Assembly: GCA_029242825.1 (NCBI GenBank)
Contig: JAQWTF010000004.1
Span: 1 to 64,000, forward strand
DNA: 64,000 nucleotides
Direction of reading: 5' to 3'
DNA from: MAG-120531 sp029242825
GTDB lineage: Bacteria; Bacteroidota; Bacteroidia; Flavobacteriales; Flavobacteriaceae
Made by a program: the position numbers and the translations under genes. Within the stretch, counting starts at the first letter, position 1, and every line of letters starts with the position of its first letter. This document shows positions 34,422 to 43,096 of this stretch, piece by piece. A model generated the notes under the pieces. That model worked only from the letters and a program-made list of their open reading frames with translations, had not been told where the DNA came from and did no database searches.

Positions 34422-35822
34422 TTATTTCTTTTTAACAATTTGGGCCATTAATTCAGCTTCACAAACCAACTTATTATTGGCATAAGCATAGGCTTGCATA
34501 TGGCATATTCCCCTTCTAATAGGAGAAATAAGACTACAGTGGAAAATTAATGTATCTCCGGGAATGACTTTTTGCTTGAATTTCACATTGTCCATTTTCA
34601 TGAATAAAGTGAGGTAATTTTCAGGGTCTGGCACTGTACTTAGCACAAGAACTCCTCCTGTTTGTGCCATGGCTTCTATTTGCAAAACACCTGGCATTAC
34701 TGGTGCTCCTGGAAAATGTCCAACAAAAAAATCTTCGTTCATGGTGACATTTTTCATTCCGACTACATGGGTGTCTGAAAGTTCAATAATACGGTCTATC
34801 AGTAAAAATGGTGGCCTATGGGGAAGCATATCCATGATCTGATGTATGTCCATTAAAGGTGGTGCATTTAGATCATATTTAGGCACCTGATTTCTCTTTT
34901 CTGCCTTAATCATGGCACAGAGTTTTTTTGCAAACTGAGTGTTTACATAGTGTCCTGGCTTGGTGGCTATCACTTTACCCCTGATTCTAGTGCCTGCCAA
35001 CGCTAAATCTCCTATGACATCTAATAACTTATGTCTGGCTGCTTCATTAGGTTGATTTAAAGTGAGATTATCTAAAATTCCATTTGGTTTTACAGATAAT
35101 TTAGATTTGTTAAACGCTTTTTCTAGCTTAAGCATTGTTTCAGGAGAAATCTCTTTGTCTACGTAAACAATAGCGTTATTTAGATCTCCTCCTTTGATTA
35201 AACCATGATCTAGTAGGGTTTCTAATTCGTGTAAAAAACTAAAGGTTCTAGCCTCTGAAATCTCACTTTTGAATTCGGAAATATGGTTTAAAGTAGCATT
35301 TTGAGTACCTAATACTTTAGTGCCAAAATCTACCATGGTGGTTACTTGGTAATGATCCGCAGGAATTAAGGTAATTTCAGATCCTGAAGTTTCATCTGTG
35401 AAAGTAATCACTTCAGTCACTACAAATTCTTCTCTAAGCGCTTCTAGAGTCTCTATACCAGCACTTTCTAAAGCAGCAATAAAAAACTTTGAAGATCCAT
35501 CCATAATGGGTGGTTCAGCAGCGTTTAATTCAATGAGAACATTGTCTATTTCCAAACCAACTAAGGCAGCGAGTACATGCTCTGAAGTTTGAATACTCAC
35601 CCCGTCTTTTTCTAAATTTGTACCCCTTTGGGTGTTCACTACATATTGTGCTTCTGCTTGAATAGTAGGCGTCTCTTTTAAATCTACTCTTTTAAATCTG
35701 TAGCCTGTATTTTCCAGGGCTGGTTTAAAAGTCATGGTCACTTCTGCTCCTGTATGTAACCCTACTCCAGTGAGTGTTACTTCTTTAGCAATGGTAGTTT
35801 GTGCAACTGTCTTTTCTAACAT
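34422..35822 (-). CDS. lpxC/fabZ: Fused UDP-3-O-acyl-GlcNAc deacetylase / 3-hydroxyacyl-ACP dehydratase
   Basis: LpxC domain, about residues 1-300: SEHVLAALVGLEIDNV (zinc His), EPPIMDGSS, and HKLLDVIGDLALAG with further ligands. FabZ domain, about 315-466: LPHRPPFLLIDRI, then catalytic His and Glu in GHFPGAPVMPGVLQIEAMAQTGG. The fusion is characteristic of Bacteroidota and joins a lipid A commitment step to fatty acid dehydration. The start codon overlaps the lpxD stop by one base. Confidence 0.97.
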   Translation of the reverse strand: MLEKTVAQTTIAKEVTLTGVGLHTGAEVTMTFKPALENTGYRFKRVDLKETPTIQAEAQYVVNTQRGTNLEKDGVSIQTSEHVLAALVGLEIDNVLIELNAAEPPIMDGSSKFFIAALESAGIETLEALREEFVVTEVITFTDETSGSEITLIPADHYQVTTMVDFGTKVLGTQNATLNHISEFKSEISEARTFSFLHELETLLDHGLIKGGDLNNAIVYVDKEISPETMLKLEKAFNKSKLSVKPNGILDNLTLNQPNEAARHKLLDVIGDLALAGTRIRGKVIATKPGHYVNTQFAKKLCAMIKAEKRNQVPKYDLNAPPLMDIHQIMDMLPHRPPFLLIDRIIELSDTHVVGMKNVTMNEDFFVGHFPGAPVMPGVLQIEAMAQTGGVLVLSTVPDPENYLTLFMKMDNVKFKQKVIPGDTLIFHCSLISPIRRGICHMQAYAYANNKLVCEAELMAQIVKKK

Positions 35823-36835
35823 TACAAATAATCTTTTGTATCTAGTTTATGAATGGTTTTTGGCAAATTTTTAAAATGGACATAAGATTTATTAAAATCT
35901 TGATATCCAAAAGCTGGTGATCCCTGTAAGACCTCCTTAGATTTTACATTTCTTCCTACTCCTGATTGGGCCTGTACTTTCACATAATCACCAATGGTAA
36001 TGTGGCCTACAATACCTACTTGGCCTCCGATCATACAGTGTTTTCCAATTTTGGTAGAACCTGCTATTCCGGTCTGAGCAGCAATGACTGTATGTGCTCC
36101 AACTTCTACGTTATGTGCAATTTGAATCTGATTATCTAATTTAACCCCTTCTCTAATTAGAGTGACACCAATGGTAGCCCTGTCTATTGTTGTTCCTGCA
36201 CCTACATCTACGTGATCCTCAATAATGACACGACCAATTTGTGGAATCTTTGTATAGCTACCGTCTTCTTGGGGCGCAAATCCAAAACCATCTGAACCAA
36301 TCACAGCATTGGGGTGAATAACACAATGATTTCCAATCACAGTATCTGAGCATATTCTCGCTCCCGGAAAAATAGTCACCTCATTCCCTATAGTCACATT
36401 TTCTGCAATATGAACATTGGGATGAATCGTTACATTATTCCCTATTTTAGTGTGGGCTCCGATATAAGAAAAAGCCCCTAAATATAGGTTCTTTCCATAG
36501 GTAGCTTCTTTGTTTACATAACTCGGAGACTCAATACCAGATTTGGTTTTCTTAATACTGTCGTAATAAGACAACAACTTAGAAAATGCACCATAGGCAT
36601 CTGGAACTTTGATCAATGTTGTACGCAGCTCTTTTTCTGGTACAAAGGTGTCGTTCACTATAGTGATGGACGCATTTGTTTTATATATATAAGGCGTGTA
36701 TTTCTGGTTGGATAAAAAGGTTAAACTCCCTTTTTCTCCTTCCTCTATTTTAGAGACCGTTTGAACCTCCACGTCTGGGTTGCCTTCTACTTCACCTTCT
36801 AGGATCGAAGCAATTTGGCGCGCTGTAAATTTCAT
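35822..36835 (-). CDS. lpxD: UDP-3-O-acylglucosamine N-acyltransferase
   Basis: Third step of lipid A synthesis. N-terminal uridine-binding domain about 1-95, beta-helix about 100-290 with catalytic His in LDNQIQIAHNVEVGAH, and a short C-terminal helix. 337 aa fits LpxD. A TACTTTTG box ends four bases before the ATG, which implies a leaderless transcript starting the lpxD-lpxC/fabZ-lpxA-efp-lpxD2 run. Confidence 0.95.
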   Translation of the reverse strand: MKFTARQIASILEGEVEGNPDVEVQTVSKIEEGEKGSLTFLSNQKYTPYIYKTNASITIVNDTFVPEKELRTTLIKVPDAYGAFSKLLSYYDSIKKTKSGIESPSYVNKEATYGKNLYLGAFSYIGAHTKIGNNVTIHPNVHIAENVTIGNEVTIFPGARICSDTVIGNHCVIHPNAVIGSDGFGFAPQEDGSYTKIPQIGRVIIEDHVDVGAGTTIDRATIGVTLIREGVKLDNQIQIAHNVEVGAHTVIAAQTGIAGSTKIGKHCMIGGQVGIVGHITIGDYVKVQAQSGVGRNVKSKEVLQGSPAFGYQDFNKSYVHFKNLPKTIHKLDTKDYL

Positions 36836-36839
36836 AGTG

Positions 36840-36847
36840 CAAAAGTA
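36840..36847 (-). promoter_or_regulatory. -7 promoter element abutting the lpxD start
   Basis: The minus strand reads TACTTTTG followed by CACT and the ATG. A start 4-6 nt after the box falls on or next to the initiation codon, so the lpxD mRNA is predicted to be leaderless. Confidence 0.5.
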
Positions 36848-36858
36848 AGAAATAATAC

Positions 36859-38082
36859 TTAAAAGCCTTTTTTAGGATAGCATATATAATACTTCTCCAC
36901 CTTATGGGTCAATGCTTCGAAAAACGAAGGGGCTAATTGGGTAGCAATATTGACTTTTTTGCCTGATTTTTTGATCATATAGATGGGCGTATTTAATGGA
37001 TTATAGGCCAGATTAGAAAAGGTTCCTGAGAACACAAAATAAGGCCATGTATCCTTTTCGTAGCCTGCTGCCTCTAATAGTTTTGTTTTCGTAGCTTTTT
37101 TTGTTTCAGAAAATGGGGTTTCTTTAATTTTAATTTTCAACAAACTACGGTTTAATATCATCCCACATAAATGCGACAAAACAACATCTTTATGATCGCT
37201 CCAAGTCTTTATAGCTGCGTAAATATCAGTGTCGTCTAATTTTGAAAATTGCTCCATAGTCTCATCCGACAATTGTATGCCATCCTGATGATTTAAAAAA
37301 TACATTAAAGCGTTTGTTGCTTGTAAATGCTCTCCTTGCTTAAGTAAGGTCTTTGCCCTTTCAAAAATTTTAATCAATATGGCTTCTGCTGCAATACCTG
37401 TTTTATGCAAGTATACCTGCCAGTACATAAAACGTCTGGCCATGAGGTATTTTTCAACTGAATAAAGTCCTTTTTCTTCAATCACTAGAGTCTGATCTAC
37501 TACATTAAGCATACTGATCAATCGTTCAGAATTAATATTTCCTTCAGCTACGCCAGTGTAAAAGCTATCCCTTTTTAAATAATCAAGCCTATCTACATCT
37601 AATTGACTAGAAACAAGTTGATTAAAAAACAACCTTTCGCTTTCTCCTTTAAAAATTGTTATGGCTAAACTTAAAGCGCCATTAAACTGATCGTTTAAAA
37701 TATGCATGAACTTTAAAGAAAGTGTTTCATGACTAATCTTGGGTATTATGCTATGCTCCATGGCATGAGAAAAAGGGCCATGGCCAATGTCATGCAATAA
37801 AATGGCTATTTGTAAAGCCCTTGATTCTTCCTTGTTAATAGCAACGCCTTTGGATTGCAAAACACTAATAGATTGCTGCATGAGATGTACACAACCTAAG
37901 GCATGATGAAACCTTGTATGGTGTGCACCAGGATAGACTAGAGAAGATAAGCCCACCTGAGCTATTCTTCTAAGTCTCTGGAAATAAGGCGTTTCAATAA
38001 GTTCCAAAATTAGGGGGTCATTAATCCTGATAAATCCGTAAATTGGATCGTTGAATACGTATTGTTTTAAATTGGTTTTCAA
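36859..38082 (-). CDS. HD-domain phosphohydrolase
   Basis: A 407-residue HD protein. It opens KTNLKQYVFNDPIYGFI, has the metal site HHTRFHHALGCVH followed by ILLHDIGHGPFSHAMEH, and a DVDRLDYLKRDSFYTG segment, as in SAMHD1-like and YdhJ-like dNTPases. I chose the TTG at 38082: it gives the N-terminus shared by homologues, and a perfect TATATTTG box lies just upstream. The ATG at 38133 lies upstream of that box and inside porX. A substrate such as dNTPs is possible but unproven. Confidence 0.88.
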   Translation of the reverse strand: MKTNLKQYVFNDPIYGFIRINDPLILELIETPYFQRLRRIAQVGLSSLVYPGAHHTRFHHALGCVHLMQQSISVLQSKGVAINKEESRALQIAILLHDIGHGPFSHAMEHSIIPKISHETLSLKFMHILNDQFNGALSLAITIFKGESERLFFNQLVSSQLDVDRLDYLKRDSFYTGVAEGNINSERLISMLNVVDQTLVIEEKGLYSVEKYLMARRFMYWQVYLHKTGIAAEAILIKIFERAKTLLKQGEHLQATNALMYFLNHQDGIQLSDETMEQFSKLDDTDIYAAIKTWSDHKDVVLSHLCGMILNRSLLKIKIKETPFSETKKATKTKLLEAAGYEKDTWPYFVFSGTFSNLAYNPLNTPIYMIKKSGKKVNIATQLAPSFFEALTHKVEKYYICYPKKGF

Positions 38083-38100
38083 AAGCCAGATTATTTTAAA

Positions 38101-38108
38101 CAAATATA
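38101..38108 (-). promoter_or_regulatory. -7 promoter element of the HD phosphohydrolase gene
   Basis: The minus strand reads TATATTTG. It predicts a start near 38095, 13 nt before the TTG start codon, and supports that choice. It lies within the 34-bp gap to the divergent porX. Confidence 0.5.
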
Positions 38109-38116
38109 CACACTTA

Positions 38117-39661
38117 ATGAATAAACACTGCATTTTATGGATAGATGATGAGGTAGATTATCTAAAACCACACTTCCTTTTTTTAAATCAAAAGGGCTAT
38201 GATGTCATTGGCTTTAACAGTGCCCATGAAGGACTAGTCTATCTTGAGCAAAATGAAGTGAGTATTGTTTTATTAGATGAAAACATGCCTGGCATATCTG
38301 GTTTGGAAGCCTTGACAATTATAAGTGAAAAGGGAATTAATGTCCCCGTAATCATGATTACTAATAACCAGGAAGAATACACTTTAAACCAAGCGCTTTC
38401 CAATAGTGTTGTTGATTTTTTATTTAAACCCATACACCCTAATCAAGTATATGCTTCTGTTAAAAAAGTATTGGAACAAAAACTAATCACAAACGACAAA
38501 AAACAAGCAGATTTTCTAAGCAGTCATTTAAAAATATCGGAGGCTATTTATGAGGCTAATAGTATAGATGACTTTTATCGCTTGTACCAATCCCTTGTAG
38601 CATGGCAAATACAGTTTGAAAACAGCCATAATAAATTATTATTAGATATGCTAGAGGGGCATTTCCAAAATGCCAATTTAAAATTTTCAGAATTGGTGAC
38701 AGACTCCTATGAATCATGGATTCAACACGCCAATGGCCCCATTTTTTCTCATCAATTATTAGACAAAAAAATCATCCCTTTAACCAAAGAGAAAAAAACA
38801 TTGGTGTTGCTTTTAGACAATCTAAGAGTAGATCATTGGCAAACTATTAAACCTGTTTTAGAAGCACAGTTTAATGTGGTAAAAGATGTGTTTTATACCG
38901 CTATTTTACCCACAGTAACTCAATACGCTAGAAACGCTATCTTTTCTGGATTACTTCCTATTGAAATTAAAAACAACTATCCCAAACAATGGAAAGAGGA
39001 CACTGAAGAAGGCTTGAAAAATGAATTTGAAGCTTTATTTTTTAAAGATTATTGTGAAAGAAAAAACTTAAAAATATCCCATTCTTACGTAAAAATTAAT
39101 CATAATAAACAAGCAACTGATTACATAAAGGATTTTAAAAAAATAGCAAAAAATGATTTGAATTTTGCTGTAGTTGGCTTTATAGATCAGCTTTCTCACG
39201 CCAAAACAACCCATCAGATCATAAATGACATAACACACAACAACAAAGCCTACAGAGAAACTACATTGAATTGGTTTTCAAATACATATCTACAAGAAAT
39301 TTTAAAGCTGACTATAGATCATAATATTCAACTAATTATCACCACAGATCACGGAGCCATTCAGGTAGAACATCCAAGCATGCTAAAAGGAAATAGAGAC
39401 CATACAGATAATTTGAGATATAAAAACGGCCACAGAATAAATAGCAGCGCAAAATCGAGCTTCCAAGTAGATGTTCCAGAAAATATTGGCCTTCCTAAAA
39501 GCAGCTTGGCTAGCACCTATGTATTTGCTAAAAACAAATCTTTCTTTGTTTACCCTAATGAATTTAACAAATTCGCAGATAAGTACAGAAATTCATATCA
39601 ACACGGAGGTATTTCCATGGAAGAAATGATGGTGCCTTTTGTGGTGTTAGTACCTAAATAA
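38117..39661 (+). CDS. porX: Response regulator with PglZ domain, type IX secretion regulator PorX
   Basis: A 514-residue protein. The receiver domain (about 1-120) has Asp10/Asp11 and phospho-acceptor Asp54 in VLLDENMPG. A helical linker leads to a C-terminal PglZ/alkaline-phosphatase-like domain. That domain has VLLLDNLRVDHW, LPTVTQYARNAIFSGLLP (the Thr nucleophile region), TTDHGAIQVEHP and a final YQHGGISMEEMMVP. This is the architecture of PorX, which with the kinase PorY and SigP controls T9SS in Porphyromonas and regulates secretion and gliding in flavobacteria. ATG 38117 fits the receiver N-terminus. Confidence 0.93.
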   Translation: MNKHCILWIDDEVDYLKPHFLFLNQKGYDVIGFNSAHEGLVYLEQNEVSIVLLDENMPGISGLEALTIISEKGINVPVIMITNNQEEYTLNQALSNSVVDFLFKPIHPNQVYASVKKVLEQKLITNDKKQADFLSSHLKISEAIYEANSIDDFYRLYQSLVAWQIQFENSHNKLLLDMLEGHFQNANLKFSELVTDSYESWIQHANGPIFSHQLLDKKIIPLTKEKKTLVLLLDNLRVDHWQTIKPVLEAQFNVVKDVFYTAILPTVTQYARNAIFSGLLPIEIKNNYPKQWKEDTEEGLKNEFEALFFKDYCERKNLKISHSYVKINHNKQATDYIKDFKKIAKNDLNFAVVGFIDQLSHAKTTHQIINDITHNNKAYRETTLNWFSNTYLQEILKLTIDHNIQLIITTDHGAIQVEHPSMLKGNRDHTDNLRYKNGHRINSSAKSSFQVDVPENIGLPKSSLASTYVFAKNKSFFVYPNEFNKFADKYRNSYQHGGISMEEMMVPFVVLVPK

Positions 39662-39749
39662 AAACTAATAAAAAACACAAATGGTTTGGATAATTAATAA
39701 GGCTATGGTGATCATACTAAAGAAATTATAATACTTTAAAAACAGTTCC

Positions 39750-39757
39750 TATATTTG
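39750..39757 (+). promoter_or_regulatory. -7 promoter element upstream of tsaE
   Basis: TATATTTG matches the consensus and predicts a start near 39763, leaving a leader of about 59 nt. The rest of the 160-bp gap after porX (39662-39821) shows nothing else I can name. Confidence 0.45.
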
Positions 39758-39821
39758 AATGTTTTAACAATATGACACACAATTTTTCAATTCCATCACA
39801 AAAGCTCATTTTTTCGATTAA

Positions 39822-40235
39822 ATGCTAGATATTATCTATAAAGAGTCTGATTTAGAAAATCTTTCTCGAGTACTAATAAAAGAATTGCCCTCCAAAATCG
39901 TTTGTTTTGAGGCTCCAATGGGTGCTGGAAAAACAACACTCATAAAAGCTATTTTGAAAGCGCTAGAGGCATCTGACAGTGGCCAAAGCCCCAGTTTTGG
40001 AATTGTCAATGAATATCCAGATGTTGATGGGAATACCTTAGCTTATCACTTTGATTTTTACAGGCTCAACAGCTTAGAGGAAGCTATGGATTTTGGCATA
40101 GAAGAATACCTTGATTTTGATGGATGGATTTTTATTGAATGGCCTGAAATAATTAAAAGTTTACTCCCTAAAAATGTTACTTTTTTAGAAATAAGTATCT
40201 TGGATCACACAACAAGACAACTTTACATACAATAA
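39822..40235 (+). CDS. tsaE: tRNA N6-threonylcarbamoyladenosine synthesis ATPase
   Basis: A 137-residue P-loop ATPase. Walker A is APMGAGKTT, switch-like SPSFGIVNEY and YHFDFYRL follow, then the family motif FIEWPE. It works with TsaB, TsaD and TsaC to make t6A37 in ANN-decoding tRNAs. It is followed two bases later by alanine dehydrogenase. Confidence 0.95.
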   Translation: MLDIIYKESDLENLSRVLIKELPSKIVCFEAPMGAGKTTLIKAILKALEASDSGQSPSFGIVNEYPDVDGNTLAYHFDFYRLNSLEEAMDFGIEEYLDFDGWIFIEWPEIIKSLLPKNVTFLEISILDHTTRQLYIQ

Positions 40236-40237
40236 TC

Positions 40238-41434
40238 ATGAATCCTACCTCACCTTTTAGTACAGAAGAACTCAAAACACAAGAAGAACGATTAGAGATT
40301 CTCAGTAAAAAAGGAGACTTGAATATTGGGGTTCCCAAAGAAGATACTGCTTCTGAAAAAAGGGTTTGCCTTACTCCTGACGCAGTTTCTGCTTTAATTT
40401 CAAATAACCACAGGGTTCTTATTGAATCTGGTGCTGGATCAGCTTCTAGCTTTTCAGATGAAGATTATATTAAAGCAGGGGCATTAGTAACTAAATTCAA
40501 AAAAGAAGTATTTGAGTGTCCACTTATTTTAAAGGTGTCCCCACCTAGCCTTTCTGAAATAGATTTGATTAAACCCAATAGCTTACTCATATCTGCCATT
40601 CAAAAAAAAACACAAAATAAAGCTTATTTCACTGCTTTAGAAGCTAAGAAAATCACTGCTATTGGATTTGAGCTAATCACAGATAGAGACGGAAGCTTTC
40701 CTGTTTTAAAATCTTTGAGTCAAATTGGAGGTACTGCTGCTGTTCATATTGCGGCGGAACTAATGTCTTCTTCCAACAACGGGAAAGGACTTCTTTTTGG
40801 TAATATGAGCGGAATACCGCCGGTAGAGGTGGTTGTTTTTGGTGCAGGTACTGCTGGGAGCTACGCAGCAGAGTCTGCCCTTAATTTTGGAGCTTCTGTA
40901 AAGGTATTTGACGCGTCTGTTTCAAGACTCAGAGCTTTACAGGACCGTTTAAATGTCCCTATTTTCACTTCTACCCTTCAGCCCAAAAACATACTTAAAG
41001 CACTTAGAAGATGTGACGTAGCTATAGGGGCTCAAATGGGTAAAAACCACAGCCCTATTATTGTACAAGAATCTATGGTATCTCATATGAAAAAGGGAGC
41101 CGTTATTATAGATATGAGTATTGATCAGGGAGGTTGCTTTGAAACTTCCGAACTCACCACCCATCAAAAGCCAACCATTGAAAAGTTTGGTGTAATTCAT
41201 TATTGTGTTCCAAATATTCCAGCTAGGTACCCTAAAACAGCCTCTGTTTCAATAAGCAATATTTGTCTTCCTTACCTTTTGGAAATTGCAGAAAAAGGTG
41301 GTTTAGAAAATGCCCTTAGATATGATAATGGTCTAAGGAATGGCTTGTATCTTTACCGCGGTATTCTAACAAATGCTGCTTTAGCAGAATGGTATGAATT
41401 GCCATTTAACGACATTAATTTTTTAATATTCTAG
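40238..41434 (+). CDS. ald: Alanine dehydrogenase
   Basis: A 398-residue NAD-dependent enzyme of the alanine dehydrogenase/PNT family. It has an N-terminal IGVPKE substrate segment, the Rossmann motif VVVFGAGTAGSYAAESA and DMSIDQGGCFETS. It interconverts alanine with pyruvate plus ammonia. The first 30 residues are extra compared with the typical ~370-aa enzyme, a feature I associate with flavobacterial versions. It is the middle gene of tsaE-ald-DUF, with gaps of 1-2 bp. Confidence 0.92.
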   Translation: MNPTSPFSTEELKTQEERLEILSKKGDLNIGVPKEDTASEKRVCLTPDAVSALISNNHRVLIESGAGSASSFSDEDYIKAGALVTKFKKEVFECPLILKVSPPSLSEIDLIKPNSLLISAIQKKTQNKAYFTALEAKKITAIGFELITDRDGSFPVLKSLSQIGGTAAVHIAAELMSSSNNGKGLLFGNMSGIPPVEVVVFGAGTAGSYAAESALNFGASVKVFDASVSRLRALQDRLNVPIFTSTLQPKNILKALRRCDVAIGAQMGKNHSPIIVQESMVSHMKKGAVIIDMSIDQGGCFETSELTTHQKPTIEKFGVIHYCVPNIPARYPKTASVSISNICLPYLLEIAEKGGLENALRYDNGLRNGLYLYRGILTNAALAEWYELPFNDINFLIF

Positions 41435-41435
41435 T

Positions 41436-41828
41436 ATGCCCTTTATAAAGAGATTAGGTTATTTCTTGTTTGGATTATCTATTGGTTTGGTTTTTTTAGC
41501 TTTTTTTCTAAATAAAAAAACCAAGGAAACAGGCACCTCGTTTTGCTATTTACCCAATTGTAGGGTTTTAAAAGATATGAGGAGTAAACCGCTGTATTTT
41601 TCTGAAAGTATTGACCAAGATTTATTGAATAAAACTTTAGACAGCCTTACCATTAATTACTTTTTCCTAGAGGGAGATGTGAATTTCTCTTTGAGCGACA
41701 CAAAATCTGTTCCATGCAAGACCTACGTCATAGAAGCTGAAATTAAACATAAGGAGGCATTGCTAACAGTTAAAAATTGCCCCTCTAAGCTTGAAGTTCA
41801 AGAATTTGAATGGACTAAAGAAGATTAA
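41436..41828 (+). CDS. Small membrane-anchored protein, DUF4258-like
   Basis: A 130-residue protein with one N-terminal membrane helix (about 8-25) and a small globular domain. YLPNCRVLKDMRSKPLYFS and FLEGDVNFSLSDT are the recognisable pieces. I recall such genes downstream of alanine dehydrogenase in flavobacteria labelled DUF4258; function unknown. It starts one base after ald and is convergent with the proline dehydrogenase gene. Confidence 0.78.
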   Translation: MPFIKRLGYFLFGLSIGLVFLAFFLNKKTKETGTSFCYLPNCRVLKDMRSKPLYFSESIDQDLLNKTLDSLTINYFFLEGDVNFSLSDTKSVPCKTYVIEAEIKHKEALLTVKNCPSKLEVQEFEWTKED

Positions 41829-41835
41829 TCTAGAT

Positions 41836-43005
41836 CTATTGAATTTTTCTTCTTTTCCGCTCTGCAGCTAAAAGATCTAATTCTCTGTTTGTTTGCCCAG
41901 CTACAGAAGTATTCTCCTCCGCACGCCTCATTAGATAAGGCATAACATCTTTAACGGGTCCAAAAGGAAGGTATTTAGACACATTGTAATTGTTGGCAGC
42001 TAAATTATAGGATATATGGTCACTCATTCCATATAATTGACCAAACCATATTCTTGAATCATTCTTTTGAATACCATTTTTCTCCATGGCGTCCATTAAT
42101 AAATAAGTGCTTTCTTCATTGTGAGTTCCCAAGAAAACAGCTATTCTATCTATATGAGATAGCATAAAACTTACAATCGTGTTAAAATTTTCATCTGTGG
42201 CGTTTTTATTCACGCAAATGGGACTTTTATACCCCTTTTCTGCAGCACGAACACGCTCTTTCTCCATATATGCTCCTCTAACTACTTTAATGCCTATTTT
42301 AAAATCATGAAGCGTAGCATAATCGTATAAACCTTTAATATAGCTAAGCCTATCCCATCTATATGCCTGCAAGGTATTATAAATTAAAACTTTGTCTTTA
42401 TTAAACTCTTGCATCATTTCACAAACCAACTGATCAGCAGCGTCTTGCATCCAGCTTTCTTCACCATCTATCAGCAAGGGAATGTTTTGATTGTTCGCTG
42501 CTAAACAAATAGACCTAAATCTAGTCTTGACCATAGACCAATCTTGTTTTTCCTGATCTGAAAGAGTGGCGCCTAGTCCTGCTTTTTCATAAAGGGATAT
42601 ACGTCCCAATGCCGTGGGCTTAAAAACCACAAAAGGAATATGCTTTTTTGTAGTAGCAAATGTTATAAGAGATTCAATTTTTTGTTGAACCTGATCAAAA
42701 TAAGCCTCATTTGACTGACCTTCTACCGAATAATCTAACACAGAAAAAACATTTTTTTCATGCATTGCATCCATCACGGGTTCACAATCGTGCTCATTTA
42801 CGCCACCGCAAAAATGATCAAATACAGTAGCTCTTATTAAGCGCTCTACTGGCAGGTTGGCCTTTAGCGCAAAATTAGTCACGGCAGTTCCAATTTTAAC
42901 CAAAGGCTCCTTTGAAATCAATTTAAATAAGAAATAAGCACGTTCTAATGCCGTATCTGACTTTACTGAAAAAGCAGTTGCAGTATCCTCAAAAATTCGC
43001 TTCAT
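41836..43005 (-). CDS. Proline dehydrogenase
   Basis: A 389-residue monofunctional FAD enzyme with a (beta/alpha)8 barrel. Landmarks are VFKPTALGRISLYE, LIDGEESWMQ, YNTLQAYRWDR, KIGIKVVRGAYMEKE, and the C-terminal YLPFGPVKDVMPYLMRRAEEN. It oxidises proline to pyrroline-5-carboxylate. The P5C dehydrogenase is not adjacent, so this is not a PutA fusion. A TATATTTG box lies about 22 nt before the start. Confidence 0.94.
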   Translation of the reverse strand: MKRIFEDTATAFSVKSDTALERAYFLFKLISKEPLVKIGTAVTNFALKANLPVERLIRATVFDHFCGGVNEHDCEPVMDAMHEKNVFSVLDYSVEGQSNEAYFDQVQQKIESLITFATTKKHIPFVVFKPTALGRISLYEKAGLGATLSDQEKQDWSMVKTRFRSICLAANNQNIPLLIDGEESWMQDAADQLVCEMMQEFNKDKVLIYNTLQAYRWDRLSYIKGLYDYATLHDFKIGIKVVRGAYMEKERVRAAEKGYKSPICVNKNATDENFNTIVSFMLSHIDRIAVFLGTHNEESTYLLMDAMEKNGIQKNDSRIWFGQLYGMSDHISYNLAANNYNVSKYLPFGPVKDVMPYLMRRAEENTSVAGQTNRELDLLAAERKRRKIQ

Positions 43006-43027
43006 TTATAACAATTTGTCAAGTGAT

Positions 43028-43035
43028 CAAATATA
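43028..43035 (-). promoter_or_regulatory. -7 promoter element of the proline dehydrogenase gene
   Basis: The minus strand reads TATATTTG, with 22 nt between the box and the ATG at 43005. It lies in the short divergent gap to aroB. Confidence 0.5.
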
Positions 43036-43096
43036 AGTACAGAATTTATAATCTGTAGTGATTTTTTATCTTTATTTTGTGCCTATAGCCCGTATT

